Shown piece by piece: positions 1 to 11,003 of a DNA stretch of 64,000 nt. Location of the stretch: contig JADHPT010000009.1 of the NCBI GenBank assembly GCA_016778305.1, positions 1 to 64,000 of the forward strand, in the 5' to 3' direction. Positions within the stretch are counted from its first letter, which is position 1, and each line of letters starts with the position of its first letter. The notes beneath the pieces are model-generated. The model worked only from the letters and a program-made list of their open reading frames with translations. It was not told where the DNA came from and did no database searches. The stretch comes from Candidatus Poseidonia sp. GTDB taxonomy: Archaea > Thermoplasmatota > Poseidoniia > Poseidoniales > Poseidoniaceae. The position numbers and the translations under genes were made by a program.

Positions 1-23
1 GGCTATCGCCTCGGTCGCGGTGT

Positions 24-31
24 TGATATAC
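24..31 (+). promoter_or_regulatory. TATA box of the tRNA-Leu gene
   Basis: The run TGATATAC is centred about 27 bp before the first base of the tRNA. That is the expected archaeal TATA-box distance, so transcription would start at or next to the tRNA 5' end. A GGGG/CCCC inverted repeat lies between box and tRNA and may be chance. Confidence 0.5.
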
Positions 32-54
32 GCGGGGTGAGAGCCCCAAACGGC

Positions 55-138
55 GCAGGAGTCGCCCAGCTTGGTCAAAGGCGCTGGGATGAGGTCCCAG
101 TCCGTAACGGTTCGCAGGTTCGAATCCTGCCTCCTGCA
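55..138 (+). tRNA. tRNA-Leu (anticodon GAG)
   Basis: The cloverleaf can be folded by eye. The 7-bp acceptor stem is GCAGGAG/CTCCTGC (55-61 and 131-137), with A138 as discriminator. The anticodon stem CTGGG/CCCAG encloses the loop ATGAGGT, so the anticodon is GAG. A long variable arm follows, as expected of the class II tRNA-Leu, then a T arm GCAGG-TTCGAAT-CCTGC. The CCA tail is not encoded and no intron is visible. It reads CUC/CUU leucine codons. Confidence 0.95.
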
Positions 139-188
139 CTCTCTCTTGTTTGAATAAAGTTCAATGAGCATGCCGTCCACCTTGTTGC

Positions 189-827
189 ATGCGCCTCCTT
201 GTCGTTGACCTTCTGGCAGAGCGGCAAGCCTTCGGCCGCGAGGGGGTAAGGGAGATTGTGAGTCATTTCCCTACCAATGAGATTTTTCTTTGGGCCCCTC
301 ATACTGATGCTCGCCTCGATTATGGTTTTGGAAGTGTTGTTGAGCAACCGGTGTCTGCTGACGCGATTGTCATCACGGGGTCACGGCGCAATGTTTCCAT
401 GTGGGAGCCGTGGATGGACGATGTTGTGGCCCTCATTCACGCTTCAAAAGTACCGCTCTACGGAATTTGTTTTGGTCACCAAATTATTGCACACGCCTTC
501 GGTGGGCGGGTTGAGCGGGCTTCAACCGATTCCCATTTCGTCGCCGAGGTAGTTGGTTTGAACGGGCAAAGCGACATGGCTGCTTTTGCTCATCAAGAAC
601 ACGTCGTCGATGCAGGAACCTTGGACATCATTGCGTCCGCAGACCACTGTAGGATTGCAGCATGCCGGCACCCCACGCGTCCGATTTACACCGTACAATA
701 CCATCCAGAAGCTGTTGGTGTTGTATTGGATGCGGCTCTTGCATGCGGCGATATGGACCTCTCAGAACGGGAGGCTTTCGCAGACCAATTGCTGACCACC
801 GACGTTTCCAAAGCCTTCAATTTTTGA
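189..827 (+). CDS. class I glutamine amidotransferase, GMP-synthase-like
   Basis: This 212-residue protein has the class I glutamine amidotransferase fold signature. The nucleophile elbow GICFGHQ lies near residue 93 with Cys as nucleophile, and the catalytic His sits in QYHPEA near residue 172, followed by the triad Glu. The family hydrolyses glutamine and passes ammonia to a synthase domain or partner. No synthase domain is fused here and none is adjacent, so this is one of the stand-alone GMP-synthase-like amidotransferases whose acceptor is usually unknown. It starts at an ATG 50 bp after tRNA-Leu and ends 23 bp before the convergent PhoU-like gene. The guaA glutaminase subunit is an alternative, but the sequence diverges from it. 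Confidence 0.8.
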   Translation: MRLLVVDLLAERQAFGREGVREIVSHFPTNEIFLWAPHTDARLDYGFGSVVEQPVSADAIVITGSRRNVSMWEPWMDDVVALIHASKVPLYGICFGHQIIAHAFGGRVERASTDSHFVAEVVGLNGQSDMAAFAHQEHVVDAGTLDIIASADHCRIAACRHPTRPIYTVQYHPEAVGVVLDAALACGDMDLSEREAFADQLLTTDVSKAFNF

Positions 828-850
828 ACGGATATTGGCCCAACCTTCGT

Positions 851-1894
851 TCACCGTACGCTGCGGTGAAGTTCACTGAATACCTTCATGTTCAGCAAGA
901 TTTCTCCGAAATCACGGGCGTATGCACACAACCGGCGCACGGATTCTGACAAGCGAAGGTCAAAGGCCATCCACAGATTGGAGCGGTGATTTTCAAGGAC
1001 GTTTTTCTCATGCTCCAACAAGCGTTGTTGTGCATGCTTGAGGTCTTGTCGTGCTTTCTCAATCCTGTTTGAATCGCGTGTTCGAATGTTGATCATTAAT
1101 TCCTTGAGGCTGGCCTGCCAGAGGGGTAATTGCTCCAATGGTGTCATTTCAATCATGTTTTTCGTGATTTTAGGGTGTTCTAAGATGAGAGTGGCAATAC
1201 TGAATGAGTGGTCCATCATTCGCTCGAGGGAGCGTGCAAGATTGGCGTATTCAAGGGCTTGTGTGCGGGTGAGGTTGAGTTTTGTTGCCACGAGATAGGA
1301 ATCCAATAAAATGCGAACTTGGCGGTCGATGAGATAGAGGAGGGCGTCAACCTCGCTCTCACGTTCTTCTGCGTCTTCGATATAGTTGCGTGCTTCGCCC
1401 TCAAAAACGCTCAGAATGTCACGAGTTAATGACGTGACTTGCAGATACATCCTATTGAGGCTCGCGTGCAGCGGCATATCGCCTGCGTTCATGAGGCATT
1501 TGAGTTGGGTTCGGTTAGGCCCTTCGTCCATGATTTCAAAGCCGCGTGTACTTCTCAGGAAACGCCGTACTTGCCCGCTTACTGCTTTCGTTTCATCCGG
1601 TTGGTGATCGATGTAGATCTCATCACTTCCAGCGATATAGGCGCCCATGAGGTGGTCATGAAGGCTCTTTTCGGGAAGGTTTTTGGTTGAAAAAAATGTT
1701 TGCTGGAGGGTTTTTTCATTCGAATCTAGGGGCGTGACCCGCAGCGCACCACTGGGCCGCCAATCCACGCGGAGGGAGTCGCGCGCCTGAAGTCCCTGAG
1801 CGGTCACCCAAGGCTTGGGAAGACTTACTGTGAAGGTACTTCCTCCAGTCGACTGCAATTTGCGAACTTCGTTTTCTCCCGGTCCAAGTCCCAT
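851..1894 (-). CDS. AbrB/SpoVT DNA-binding domain plus PhoU-like regulator
   Basis: This 347-residue protein begins with an AbrB/SpoVT-type swapped-hairpin domain at roughly residues 8-52 (EVRKLQSTGGSTFTVSLPK, then a leucine/valine strand). A long helical region with the spacing of PhoU-type three-helix bundles follows. Archaeal proteins of this architecture are annotated as phosphate-uptake regulators. It is divergent from the PiT-type phosphate transporter at 1975 with only 80 bp between starts, so autoregulation and control of the transporter are likely. The role as a phosphate sensor and DNA-binding repressor is inferred from family and context. No two-component phoR/phoB pair is visible nearby. 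Confidence 0.8.
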   Translation of the reverse strand: MGLGPGENEVRKLQSTGGSTFTVSLPKPWVTAQGLQARDSLRVDWRPSGALRVTPLDSNEKTLQQTFFSTKNLPEKSLHDHLMGAYIAGSDEIYIDHQPDETKAVSGQVRRFLRSTRGFEIMDEGPNRTQLKCLMNAGDMPLHASLNRMYLQVTSLTRDILSVFEGEARNYIEDAEERESEVDALLYLIDRQVRILLDSYLVATKLNLTRTQALEYANLARSLERMMDHSFSIATLILEHPKITKNMIEMTPLEQLPLWQASLKELMINIRTRDSNRIEKARQDLKHAQQRLLEHEKNVLENHRSNLWMAFDLRLSESVRRLCAYARDFGEILLNMKVFSELHRSVR

Positions 1895-1910
1895 GCTATC
1901 AATTCTGTGA

Positions 1911-1953
1911 CTAAATACTCCTATATAGAATATACATAAGCGCGAATATATAC
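1911..1953. promoter_or_regulatory. divergent promoter region of the phosphate genes
   Basis: The 80 bp between the two phosphate genes is AT-rich and holds several TATA-like elements: CTATATAG at 1921-1928, AATATAC near 1929-1935 and AATATATAC at about 1945-1953. The last is centred some 26 bp before the transporter ATG at 1975, giving a leaderless start. CTATATAG is about 30 bp from the regulator ATG at 1894 on the other strand. Bound regulator could therefore block both promoters. Confidence 0.5.
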
Positions 1954-1974
1954 CTACTTTTACTGGAATTAGTC

Positions 1975-4122
1975 ATGGAACCTATAACCATGGTCTTGAT
2001 TGGATTAGCGTTGATTGTCTGTGCATACATGGCATGGAACATCGGTGCGAATGATGTAGCAAACGCAATGGGAACATCTGTTGGTTCTCGTGCTCTAACA
2101 CTCAGGCAAGCGGTCATCATTGCTGCAATTTTCGAATTTAGCGGTGCTTTCTTTGCGGGAGATGCAGTCACGGATACAGTTCGAAAGGGTATTCTTTCCG
2201 TCGATTTCTCTGACCCAATGGTTGATGGCGCGTTCTCACAAGACATTGCCTTTGGTTTCATTGCCGCTATGATGGCTGCAGCGACTTGGCTTACTATTGC
2301 TACTCGATACGGCCTTCCTGTTTCGACAACACACTCCATTATCGGGGGGATCCTTGGTGTTGGTTTAATTCTTGAAGTTAAGCATGATACTTCACTTATC
2401 GACTGGGAAGTTGTTCAGAAAGTCGTCATGTCTTGGGTGGCAAGCCCACTTATGGGTGCATTAATCGCTTTCTTTTCTTACTACATTATCAAGAAAACAA
2501 TTCTTGATTCTGAGAATCCAGTTGACAGATCACAATGGCTTGCTCCGATTCTGGCTTTCCCGACATTCTTCATTCTCGGTTTGGCACTTCAGTTTAAGGC
2601 GCTCAAGGGTTTCTTCTCAAAAGCCGCTTCAGAAGGCTGGATTGACAACAAATACGATTGGTTACCCGTCAAAGAGAACGGAGTGTTCAATCCATTTGCA
2701 GAGAATGCCTGGTTCCCACTCAATTCACTGATTCTCGCGGCCGTGATTGGAGCAATCGCAAGTTTTGGATTGTATCTGGTTCTTCGTCGAATCGATATCA
2801 ATGAAGAAAAGCGTGGGTTCCGTGGTGTAGAGCGAATTTTCGTTTGGTTGCAGATTATTACCGCTGCTTACGTTGCTTTTGCTCACGGTGCAAACGACCG
2901 CTCCAATGCGATTGGTCCAATGGCTGCTGTTTGGCAAGTTCTCAGTAGTGATGGCGGTCAACTCATGGAAAAAGCACCTATCCCAGTTTGGCTTATCCTC
3001 TTGGGCTCTGCTGGAATTGCTATTGGTGTCATGACCTGGGGTTGGAGAGTCATGGAAACGATCGGTAAGAAAATTACCGACATCACGCCAACCCGTGGGT
3101 TTGCTGCTGAATTCGGTGCAGCTACCACCATTCTCATCTTCTCGATGCCATTTTTGGCTGTCCCTGTTTCAACGACGCACACCCTTGTCGGTGCCGTTGT
3201 CGGTGTCGGATTGGCCGGTGGAGCGAAAGCAGTAGACTTCAGAGTGTTCGGAAAGATTGCCGCATCATGGGTGGCCAGCGTTCCTGCTGCTGCCTTTGGA
3301 GCAATTGTGTTGTTTGTCGCCTCTGGAGGAGATTCACTCAACATGATTGTCTTGCTACCGTTATCATTCATTGCTGTTGGACTGGCTATCTGGAAGAGCA
3401 GTGGCGAGATTCACGTTGAAGATGCACTCTCTGACGCAGGCCGAGACGCTGATGCGCCTGAACAGATCATTGTTGGAGACACCACTCCTTTCGAATTGTT
3501 CCATGAACATGCAAAGGCAGTTGAAAAGACAGTTGAACACATGCTTGAAGCAGTCAACACCTCATGCGATGGTGAAGATGCCTCTGACGCAATTCAAGCT
3601 ACCATTGATGCTGAATTGGCAGCGGACAATGTCAAGACTGAGGTTCGAAAACTTGCAAGTGAAGACAGGCGCTTTGGTGTCCATGTCAGTTACGACGATT
3701 TCCTTTACATGGTTACACGCCAAGACCGAATTGCCGACTATGCTCAGAATGTCGCGGAGCAACTCGCATTCCGGCCATTGTTTGTTGACAAGGAAGCAAA
3801 GAAGAATCTCAAAGACATGGCAAATGCGGTGTTAGAAACTGTGGCTAAATACGAAGATGCTGTTGAAGCACTCCGAGACTTTACCATCAGCGGAGAGACC
3901 AAGGCTGCCCAGAACAAACTTGCTGAACTTATTCGAGAAGTGAATCTCAAGGAACACGAGGCGGATGTTGTTGAAGCAAATGCTGCCGGTTATGTCTTCA
4001 GCAATGGTGATGATTCACCACTCGCTGCCATGCACATGTATCGTGTCTTACAACGCCTGGATGATGTTGCAAATGCGTGTGAGAAGGCTGCTAACGCCTT
4101 TTTGCCAATCATCAATCGTTGA
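1975..4122 (+). CDS. PiT-family inorganic phosphate transporter fused to a PhoU-like (DUF47) domain
   Basis: This 715-residue protein is a sodium- or proton-coupled phosphate permease of the PiT family. Two copies of the signature are visible: GANDVANAMGTSVGSR near residue 24 and AHGANDRSNAIGPMAAV near residue 304. Each is followed by a VSTTH motif, and about eleven hydrophobic segments fill residues 1-475. From about residue 500 to the end is a soluble helical domain resembling DUF47/PhoU-like proteins, usually encoded separately beside PiT genes. Here the accessory domain is covalently joined, which implies cytosolic regulation of transport. The ATG follows a TATA element by about 26 bp. 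It ends 36 bp before a convergent membrane gene. Confidence 0.92.
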   Translation: MEPITMVLIGLALIVCAYMAWNIGANDVANAMGTSVGSRALTLRQAVIIAAIFEFSGAFFAGDAVTDTVRKGILSVDFSDPMVDGAFSQDIAFGFIAAMMAAATWLTIATRYGLPVSTTHSIIGGILGVGLILEVKHDTSLIDWEVVQKVVMSWVASPLMGALIAFFSYYIIKKTILDSENPVDRSQWLAPILAFPTFFILGLALQFKALKGFFSKAASEGWIDNKYDWLPVKENGVFNPFAENAWFPLNSLILAAVIGAIASFGLYLVLRRIDINEEKRGFRGVERIFVWLQIITAAYVAFAHGANDRSNAIGPMAAVWQVLSSDGGQLMEKAPIPVWLILLGSAGIAIGVMTWGWRVMETIGKKITDITPTRGFAAEFGAATTILIFSMPFLAVPVSTTHTLVGAVVGVGLAGGAKAVDFRVFGKIAASWVASVPAAAFGAIVLFVASGGDSLNMIVLLPLSFIAVGLAIWKSSGEIHVEDALSDAGRDADAPEQIIVGDTTPFELFHEHAKAVEKTVEHMLEAVNTSCDGEDASDAIQATIDAELAADNVKTEVRKLASEDRRFGVHVSYDDFLYMVTRQDRIADYAQNVAEQLAFRPLFVDKEAKKNLKDMANAVLETVAKYEDAVEALRDFTISGETKAAQNKLAELIREVNLKEHEADVVEANAAGYVFSNGDDSPLAAMHMYRVLQRLDDVANACEKAANAFLPIINR

Positions 4123-4158
4123 GTCTTCATTCAGACGACTATTGAGTGGCTACGGTCA

Positions 4159-5544
4159 TCATATGATGTAGGAGATAGCACACATTAATGCGAGCAGGAA
4201 GCCTGGTAAGTACGCAGATGCGGCGCTTTTGGCGTCCGACAATGCAAGAAGTTCAGAACCTCGATGGGTCATCACCTTGTGCCCGGGTTCGTCTCCTTCT
4301 GCAGTCAACATTGCGAGTGAGTGAGCGATCGTTTTGTCAACATTTTCCGCTTCTTCGTTGGTCTTTGGCCTCACAAAGCAATGACTGAAGAAGGGGTCTC
4401 CGACGCAATAGCCTTGTGATTTCCACTGGTGAAATGCTTTGCGATTGCGGATTTTTCCCGTAGCGAACATACGCCCCTTTGATGCCCAAAGGGAATCGTC
4501 TCGATTGGTCCAGTCCCCCGTACTTGGCAGTGTTCCATGAGCAAGTAGGGCTGGCTCTACACTCACGCCACCAGTCCCATCATGGACCATAGCGTCCGAT
4601 TTGCCCTGGTCGTTGCGGATCCGGTCGTAGGAGCTTCTATCCTTCCATTCTCCGGATTTATTTCCCTCGGAGTCCGTTGACTCTACATATTCTTCCCACT
4701 CAAACTTATGACCGTACTCCCAGTACCACTGAACTTGGCCGTTGACAACCTTGTCTCTTGCGCCGTCAACGTAAACTGGAGCGGGCCACGAGCCGGGTGA
4801 ATTGGGTCGCAGTTGGCCAAAAACCTCCACTCCGCCCATCGGTAGGCCCTGCATTGTTGACGTTGCAAGGTCTGTAATTCGCATGTTTTTTCGGCGACTG
4901 AAGTATTCAAACAAGAGAATAATAATTCCAAGGGCAATTCCCCCACCAGCAACGGGGAGCATCCCTTTGTCCAAATTGACTGCGAGAAGAATAAGGAGTC
5001 CTGCAACGAAGCTCTGAACAGCCCGAATCAAGGAGGTTGCGGTGAGCATTGGCGGCATGGGTGTTCCGATATTACGCGGGTGCTCCTGAATGAGTCCCGC
5101 TTCGTCAGCAGAGTGCGGTGACGTGGTGTCCCACTCAGAAATCTGGGGTGGCGGTAAAATCCAACCGTCCCCACCGGACGTTCGTTGGTGTTGTTCTGGT
5201 CCATCGCTACATCGGGCCTGTTCATTGCCCTCTCCTATCTTTTCTTGCAGATTCTCAAGGGTGAGTTTCATCGAAGTGGGGAAGGAATAGGCAAACAACA
5301 GTCCAACGACGTAAATGATTCCTGCCGCAATGACATAATTTGCAGCTTTACCGACTTCACCTACCCCTTCATCGCCGGTTTCCGTGATGGTTGCAGTAAG
5401 AACAATGAACGACAGTCCGACCATCAAAATGAGCCCGAAAACTAGGGAGAGCCATCCTAAAATTGACCTTGGAAGATTAAAATCTACGGTTGGGGGTTCG
5501 AGGACGGGTTGGAGGAGTTCTCGGACTTCTGCTGGGGTTGGCAT
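4159..5544 (-). CDS. multi-pass membrane protein with a GIDE-like region
   Basis: This 461-residue protein has hydrophobic segments near residues 29-52, 66-90, 168-190, 193-213 and at the extreme C terminus (about 445-461). Between the fourth and last segments lies a soluble Trp-rich region with a K-V...W-Y-W-E-Y...EW stretch and a DGTGGVSVEPA motif. Together these resemble the GIDE domain of MUL1-like membrane proteins, including the DxTGxVxV element. There is no RING finger, so no ubiquitin ligase activity is implied. Function is unknown, and the domain call is tentative because it rests on motif memory only. It is convergent with the phosphate transporter and divergent from the membrane protein at 5648. 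Confidence 0.6.
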   Translation of the reverse strand: MPTPAEVRELLQPVLEPPTVDFNLPRSILGWLSLVFGLILMVGLSFIVLTATITETGDEGVGEVGKAANYVIAAGIIYVVGLLFAYSFPTSMKLTLENLQEKIGEGNEQARCSDGPEQHQRTSGGDGWILPPPQISEWDTTSPHSADEAGLIQEHPRNIGTPMPPMLTATSLIRAVQSFVAGLLILLAVNLDKGMLPVAGGGIALGIIILLFEYFSRRKNMRITDLATSTMQGLPMGGVEVFGQLRPNSPGSWPAPVYVDGARDKVVNGQVQWYWEYGHKFEWEEYVESTDSEGNKSGEWKDRSSYDRIRNDQGKSDAMVHDGTGGVSVEPALLAHGTLPSTGDWTNRDDSLWASKGRMFATGKIRNRKAFHQWKSQGYCVGDPFFSHCFVRPKTNEEAENVDKTIAHSLAMLTAEGDEPGHKVMTHRGSELLALSDAKSAASAYLPGFLLALMCAISYII

Positions 5545-5647
5545 GTGGCGGCCTTTGGGGGTTCACCTTTACAAGTTCCGCTTTTCATGATGCTCGGGCG
5601 TTTATTCGTGAGGAGTTCTTCGTAGCCAACTCCAAAAACAGAAGCGT

Positions 5648-6328
5648 ATGTGGGGCGTCATGGTAGATGCGGAGGGAGTAGGTGCTTCACTCTTAGACCA
5701 GGTGGTTCAAGGAGGAGTTTTCTTTGCTATCCCTGTCTTTTTGATCTCGCTGGTGCTCTTCGTCCAGGGCTCCAAGCAAATCCCTCTCACTGTTGGCATG
5801 GTAGGTTTTTTCGTCGGATTTGGGCTCTCTGGCCAACTTTATTCGGAGGCAGTAGACTTTGATTTACCTGTGACAGAACAGCAATTCAGAATCATCGTTG
5901 CTGCCTTGGTCGCTGGCACATCAATTTCTGTGGCAAAAGTCGCCATGCGATTTTTAGCAGCCGGGTTGGTATTTTTGTTAGCGACGAACCTCATCGCAGT
6001 TGGTGACCGATTTGGTTATGATTTCGAGGGTGATGCTTTTCTCTCCGGCATTCTCACCCTCATCGCTTTCATTTCCAGTTATGCCTTTCGTAGACTGGTT
6101 CCGGCCTTGATGGCAGGCTTGGTTGGAGCGCTTGGAATGATGTTTTCCATCTATGTGATTCTTGGATGGCCGGTTGAACGACTTGACGGAGTCGCTTACC
6201 CCGATGCGTACCTCGCCATACCCTTCATGCTGGTAAGTTGCTATATCCAGTACAAATATTTCATACAGAAACGCAAAGAGATGGAAGCAGAAGAGTTTGC
6301 TGAAGAAGATAAGGCTTACACCTTTTGA
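5648..6328 (+). CDS. hypothetical multi-pass membrane protein
   Basis: This 226-residue protein has about six or seven hydrophobic helices (for example FFAIPVFLISLVLFVQG and LVAGTSISVAKVAM) and a short charged cytosolic tail rich in Glu and Lys. No motif identifies a family. An ATG at 5660 is an alternative start that would remove four residues. Its stop overlaps the first possible start of the SDR gene by four bases, and the best SDR start lies 38 bp downstream, so the two are probably co-transcribed. Confidence 0.7.
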   Translation: MWGVMVDAEGVGASLLDQVVQGGVFFAIPVFLISLVLFVQGSKQIPLTVGMVGFFVGFGLSGQLYSEAVDFDLPVTEQQFRIIVAALVAGTSISVAKVAMRFLAAGLVFLLATNLIAVGDRFGYDFEGDAFLSGILTLIAFISSYAFRRLVPALMAGLVGALGMMFSIYVILGWPVERLDGVAYPDAYLAIPFMLVSCYIQYKYFIQKRKEMEAEEFAEEDKAYTF

Positions 6329-6366
6329 ATGTCAAGCATTATACAACGAAGGCGAGAGTCATTTGT

Positions 6367-7044
6367 ATGCCTCAAGCATTGGTCACCGGCGCCAACCGTG
6401 GAATTGGGTTTGAATTGACTCGACAACTTCTAGAAACTGGTTACACCGTTCACGCGACCTACAGGAGCACGAAAGGCGGGTTGGCTGACATTACTCACCC
6501 ATTGTTACATCTCCACAAGTTGGATGTTCGCAGTGATGATGCCATTGCTTCAGTAGCATCGCTTATTGAGGGAGGTTTGGACCTGCTCATCAACAATGCA
6601 GGAATTGCTGACGGGCGATGGTCCTCGGTTGAAGAGATTGACTTTGGAGTCGTGAGTGAAGTGATGGAAGTCAACGCAATCGCTCCGCTTCGAGTGACAA
6701 GAGGGTTGCTTCCAGCTTTGGATCACGCTGAAGGGGCTAAGGTGGTGATGATGACCAGCTTGATGGCATCAATCGCCGATTGCCACAGCGGGAAATCTTA
6801 CGCTTATCGCGCCTCTAAAACCGCATTGAATATGTTGACCGTCGCTATGAAGAACGAACTTCTTGATCGAAATATATCCGTCATTCTCATCCATCCTGGA
6901 TGGGTGGAAACCGATATGGGTGGACCGCGCGCTCCGCTACGACCAAAGGAAAGTGTTGAGGGGATTCTGGACCGAATTCACGAACAAACACTCGATATGA
7001 GCGGGCGTTTTGTCCAATATGACGGTGAACGATTGCCCTGGTAA
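6367..7044 (+). CDS. short-chain dehydrogenase/reductase (SDR)
   Basis: This 225-residue NAD(P)-dependent oxidoreductase of the classical SDR family resembles C-factor and carbonyl-reductase-like members. It has the cofactor-binding TGANRGIG motif near the N terminus, a NNAG motif mid-protein, the catalytic Ser in MTSLMAS and the catalytic pair YAYRASK (YxxxK). The start at 6367 (MPQALVTG) is chosen because SDRs begin just before the first beta strand. An upstream in-frame ATG at 6325 would add 14 unrelated residues. Substrate is unknown. Its stop codon directly abuts the stop of the convergent Fur-family gene. Confidence 0.9.
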   Translation: MPQALVTGANRGIGFELTRQLLETGYTVHATYRSTKGGLADITHPLLHLHKLDVRSDDAIASVASLIEGGLDLLINNAGIADGRWSSVEEIDFGVVSEVMEVNAIAPLRVTRGLLPALDHAEGAKVVMMTSLMASIADCHSGKSYAYRASKTALNMLTVAMKNELLDRNISVILIHPGWVETDMGGPRAPLRPKESVEGILDRIHEQTLDMSGRFVQYDGERLPW

Positions 7045-7434
7045 TCAGGCCGAACAATTGCGGCAGATACCGTGAAGCGTCAACGTGACGTGGTCCACAG
7101 ATGATATTTTATCTGAGGTTGTCAAGTCGATACTTTCTGGTAGGGGGATGTCCCAGAGCGTGCCACAGACCGTACATGATACGTGGGCGTGTTCGGCTAC
7201 ATTGCAATCGTAACGGACTTCTCCTCGGTGATTCACCGCTTGGATATGCCCTTCATTTGCAAGATGTGTCAAATTCCTGTATACCGTTGCCAATCCAATA
7301 CCGTGGTGAAGAAGTTCCTTGTGAAGTTCCTGGGCGGTTGGGTGATCGTGACGGTTGATGACGGCGTCATGAATGGTTCTCTTTTGCCACGTCATTCGAC
7401 GATCAGGTTGATCCGTCGCTGACGGTTTGCTCAT
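7045..7434 (-). CDS. Fur-family metalloregulator, probably PerR-like
   Basis: This 129-residue protein has the Fur layout: an N-terminal winged helix (HPTAQELHKELL and GLATVYRNLTHLANEG) and a C-terminal dimerisation/metal domain. The domain contains HVSCTVCG and CRNC, the two CxxC pairs that hold structural zinc in Fur and PerR. It lies 18 bp downstream of katG on the same strand and is probably co-transcribed with it. A Fur-type palindrome sits in front of katG. That pairing favours a peroxide-responsive PerR role over iron uptake control, though the two cannot be told apart from sequence alone. Confidence 0.9.
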   Translation of the reverse strand: MSKPSATDQPDRRMTWQKRTIHDAVINRHDHPTAQELHKELLHHGIGLATVYRNLTHLANEGHIQAVNHRGEVRYDCNVAEHAHVSCTVCGTLWDIPLPESIDLTTSDKISSVDHVTLTLHGICRNCSA

Positions 7435-7452
7435 ACAAATGCCTCAGTTGAC

Positions 7453-9687
<2,235 letters not shown>

Positions 9688-9689
9688 CT

Positions 9690-10064
9690 ATGACCGACCC
9701 CGTGCCGTCCGTTACACTGGTCAAATCAGGGGAAATTGACGATCGACCGCCGCTTACCTCGGCCGATGAAGCGCTCGAACAAACCCTCAGCATGTTGTGT
9801 TCCTTTCTGAGCATTGATGATTTTTTTAGTTTCCTTGCGTCCCCCGCGTTTGCGTCTCTTGCCCGCCGTGACACTCCGTGGATTACCTTTGAAATCGGCC
9901 TCTATGCAGATCACACGAAAACCCTCCAACTCATCCCTTCAAGTCACGAATTGAAAATAGCTGATGCAAGTGAATCGGGCGTCTTTGAAAACAACCTCTG
10001 GACCGGAGATATTGAAGACGGGTTGATGGAACTTCTTGGTGCCTGGGTCATTGCTGTTGCATGA
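9690..10064 (+). CDS. hypothetical protein, 124 residues
   Basis: This is a small soluble acidic protein, probably alpha/beta, with no motif I recognise and no signal peptide or transmembrane segment. It is divergent from katG and shares the intergenic region holding the Fur-like palindrome, so it may be peroxide-regulated. Its stop is one base away from the stop of the convergent hydrolase. Coding status is supported by codon use resembling its neighbours and by the lack of a competing frame. Confidence 0.6.
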   Translation: MTDPVPSVTLVKSGEIDDRPPLTSADEALEQTLSMLCSFLSIDDFFSFLASPAFASLARRDTPWITFEIGLYADHTKTLQLIPSSHELKIADASESGVFENNLWTGDIEDGLMELLGAWVIAVA

Positions 10065-10065
10065 T

Positions 10066-10875
10066 TCAATAAAAAATTGAGCAGCACGTAAGAGAGCCAT
10101 CGGCGGCTCGGATTTCACTCATGTCCAGTTCAACGGTCGTGAGGCCTCGTTGTTCAAGGGTGGCTTTGACCGTCGGATATCCTTCTGCAATCAGAACCGT
10201 GCCATTGGGCAGGCCAATGGTATTGCACCCGTAGGTTTCTTCGGCCGGCATCCAAATCACTTCACAGCCTACGGGCAAGATTCCAAAAGCATCTGCGTCC
10301 AAATAACCCTCTGGGGCCAGAATGATATCGTCCGTGGGCGTGGAGCAAATGCTGGTCAAATGAAGGGCTTGCGGGGGTATGTCGATGATTCGCAACTCAT
10401 AATCAAAGAAGTCCAGCAGGCTACGAAGGCTGGCAATGCCCAAATCATTGGTCCTCGAAGAACGCCCTACAAAGAAAAGATCGCCTAACCGAACGATATC
10501 TCCTCCATCCATTCGTGCATCTCCACCCATGTTGCAGGTCTGAATGCCCTCCAGTGCGGACATCAGAAAATCAGCAATGGGGGGCTGTTCTGCTACTCGA
10601 GATGGCGCCCCGGGGGTTGGAAGCAGCATGTGGCCGTCCACAACAACGGCTTGGTCCTCAACAAAAATACAGTCTGGATGGTTGTCATCTGCCTCAAGGC
10701 AGTGCACCTCAACACCTGCTTGACGGAGTGCGTCGATGTAGGCTTGATGTTGGACCTTTGCGAGCGCAATATCCGTGGGCCCGGTACCGAAAAAGCGGGC
10801 AATGGCTCGCTTATATGAAGCGGGAACAGAACGCACCAAAGCACGGTGCTTCTGGTTCAACCGAACGGTTGCCAT
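10066..10875 (-). CDS. dimethylarginine dimethylaminohydrolase (DDAH)-like amidinohydrolase
   Basis: This 269-residue protein belongs to the guanidino-group-modifying pentein family. The FVED acidic motif near residue 70, the catalytic His in LHLTS near 167 and the C-terminal nucleophile in LTCCS (Cys264 or Cys265) match DDAH-like members. These hydrolyse N-methylated arginine or arginine-like guanidines to citrulline and an amine. The N-terminal RNxDCIFVED-like spacing also resembles arginine deiminase relatives, so the exact substrate is open. It is a single gene with an ATG start. The 128 bp upstream of it on this strand, between 10876 and 11003, hold nothing I can name. Confidence 0.85.
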   Translation of the reverse strand: MATVRLNQKHRALVRSVPASYKRAIARFFGTGPTDIALAKVQHQAYIDALRQAGVEVHCLEADDNHPDCIFVEDQAVVVDGHMLLPTPGAPSRVAEQPPIADFLMSALEGIQTCNMGGDARMDGGDIVRLGDLFFVGRSSRTNDLGIASLRSLLDFFDYELRIIDIPPQALHLTSICSTPTDDIILAPEGYLDADAFGILPVGCEVIWMPAEETYGCNTIGLPNGTVLIAEGYPTVKATLEQRGLTTVELDMSEIRAADGSLTCCSIFY

Positions 10876-11003
10876 GTATTACCGGTTGACGGGCGTGCCT
10901 TAACCCTTCGCCTGTTTTCGGTAGGCCGTTTCCGGTGAACGGAAATCTGAGTGATTTACAATCCCTACGTACCCATACTGTTGGATTCAACGATGGGGGA
11001 GGT

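Noticed and set aside
75-347. Minus-strand 90-codon frame across the tRNA
   Set aside because: It is antisense to tRNA-Leu and yields the well-known spurious GGRIRTCEPLRT-type peptide; the plus-strand amidotransferase covers the rest.
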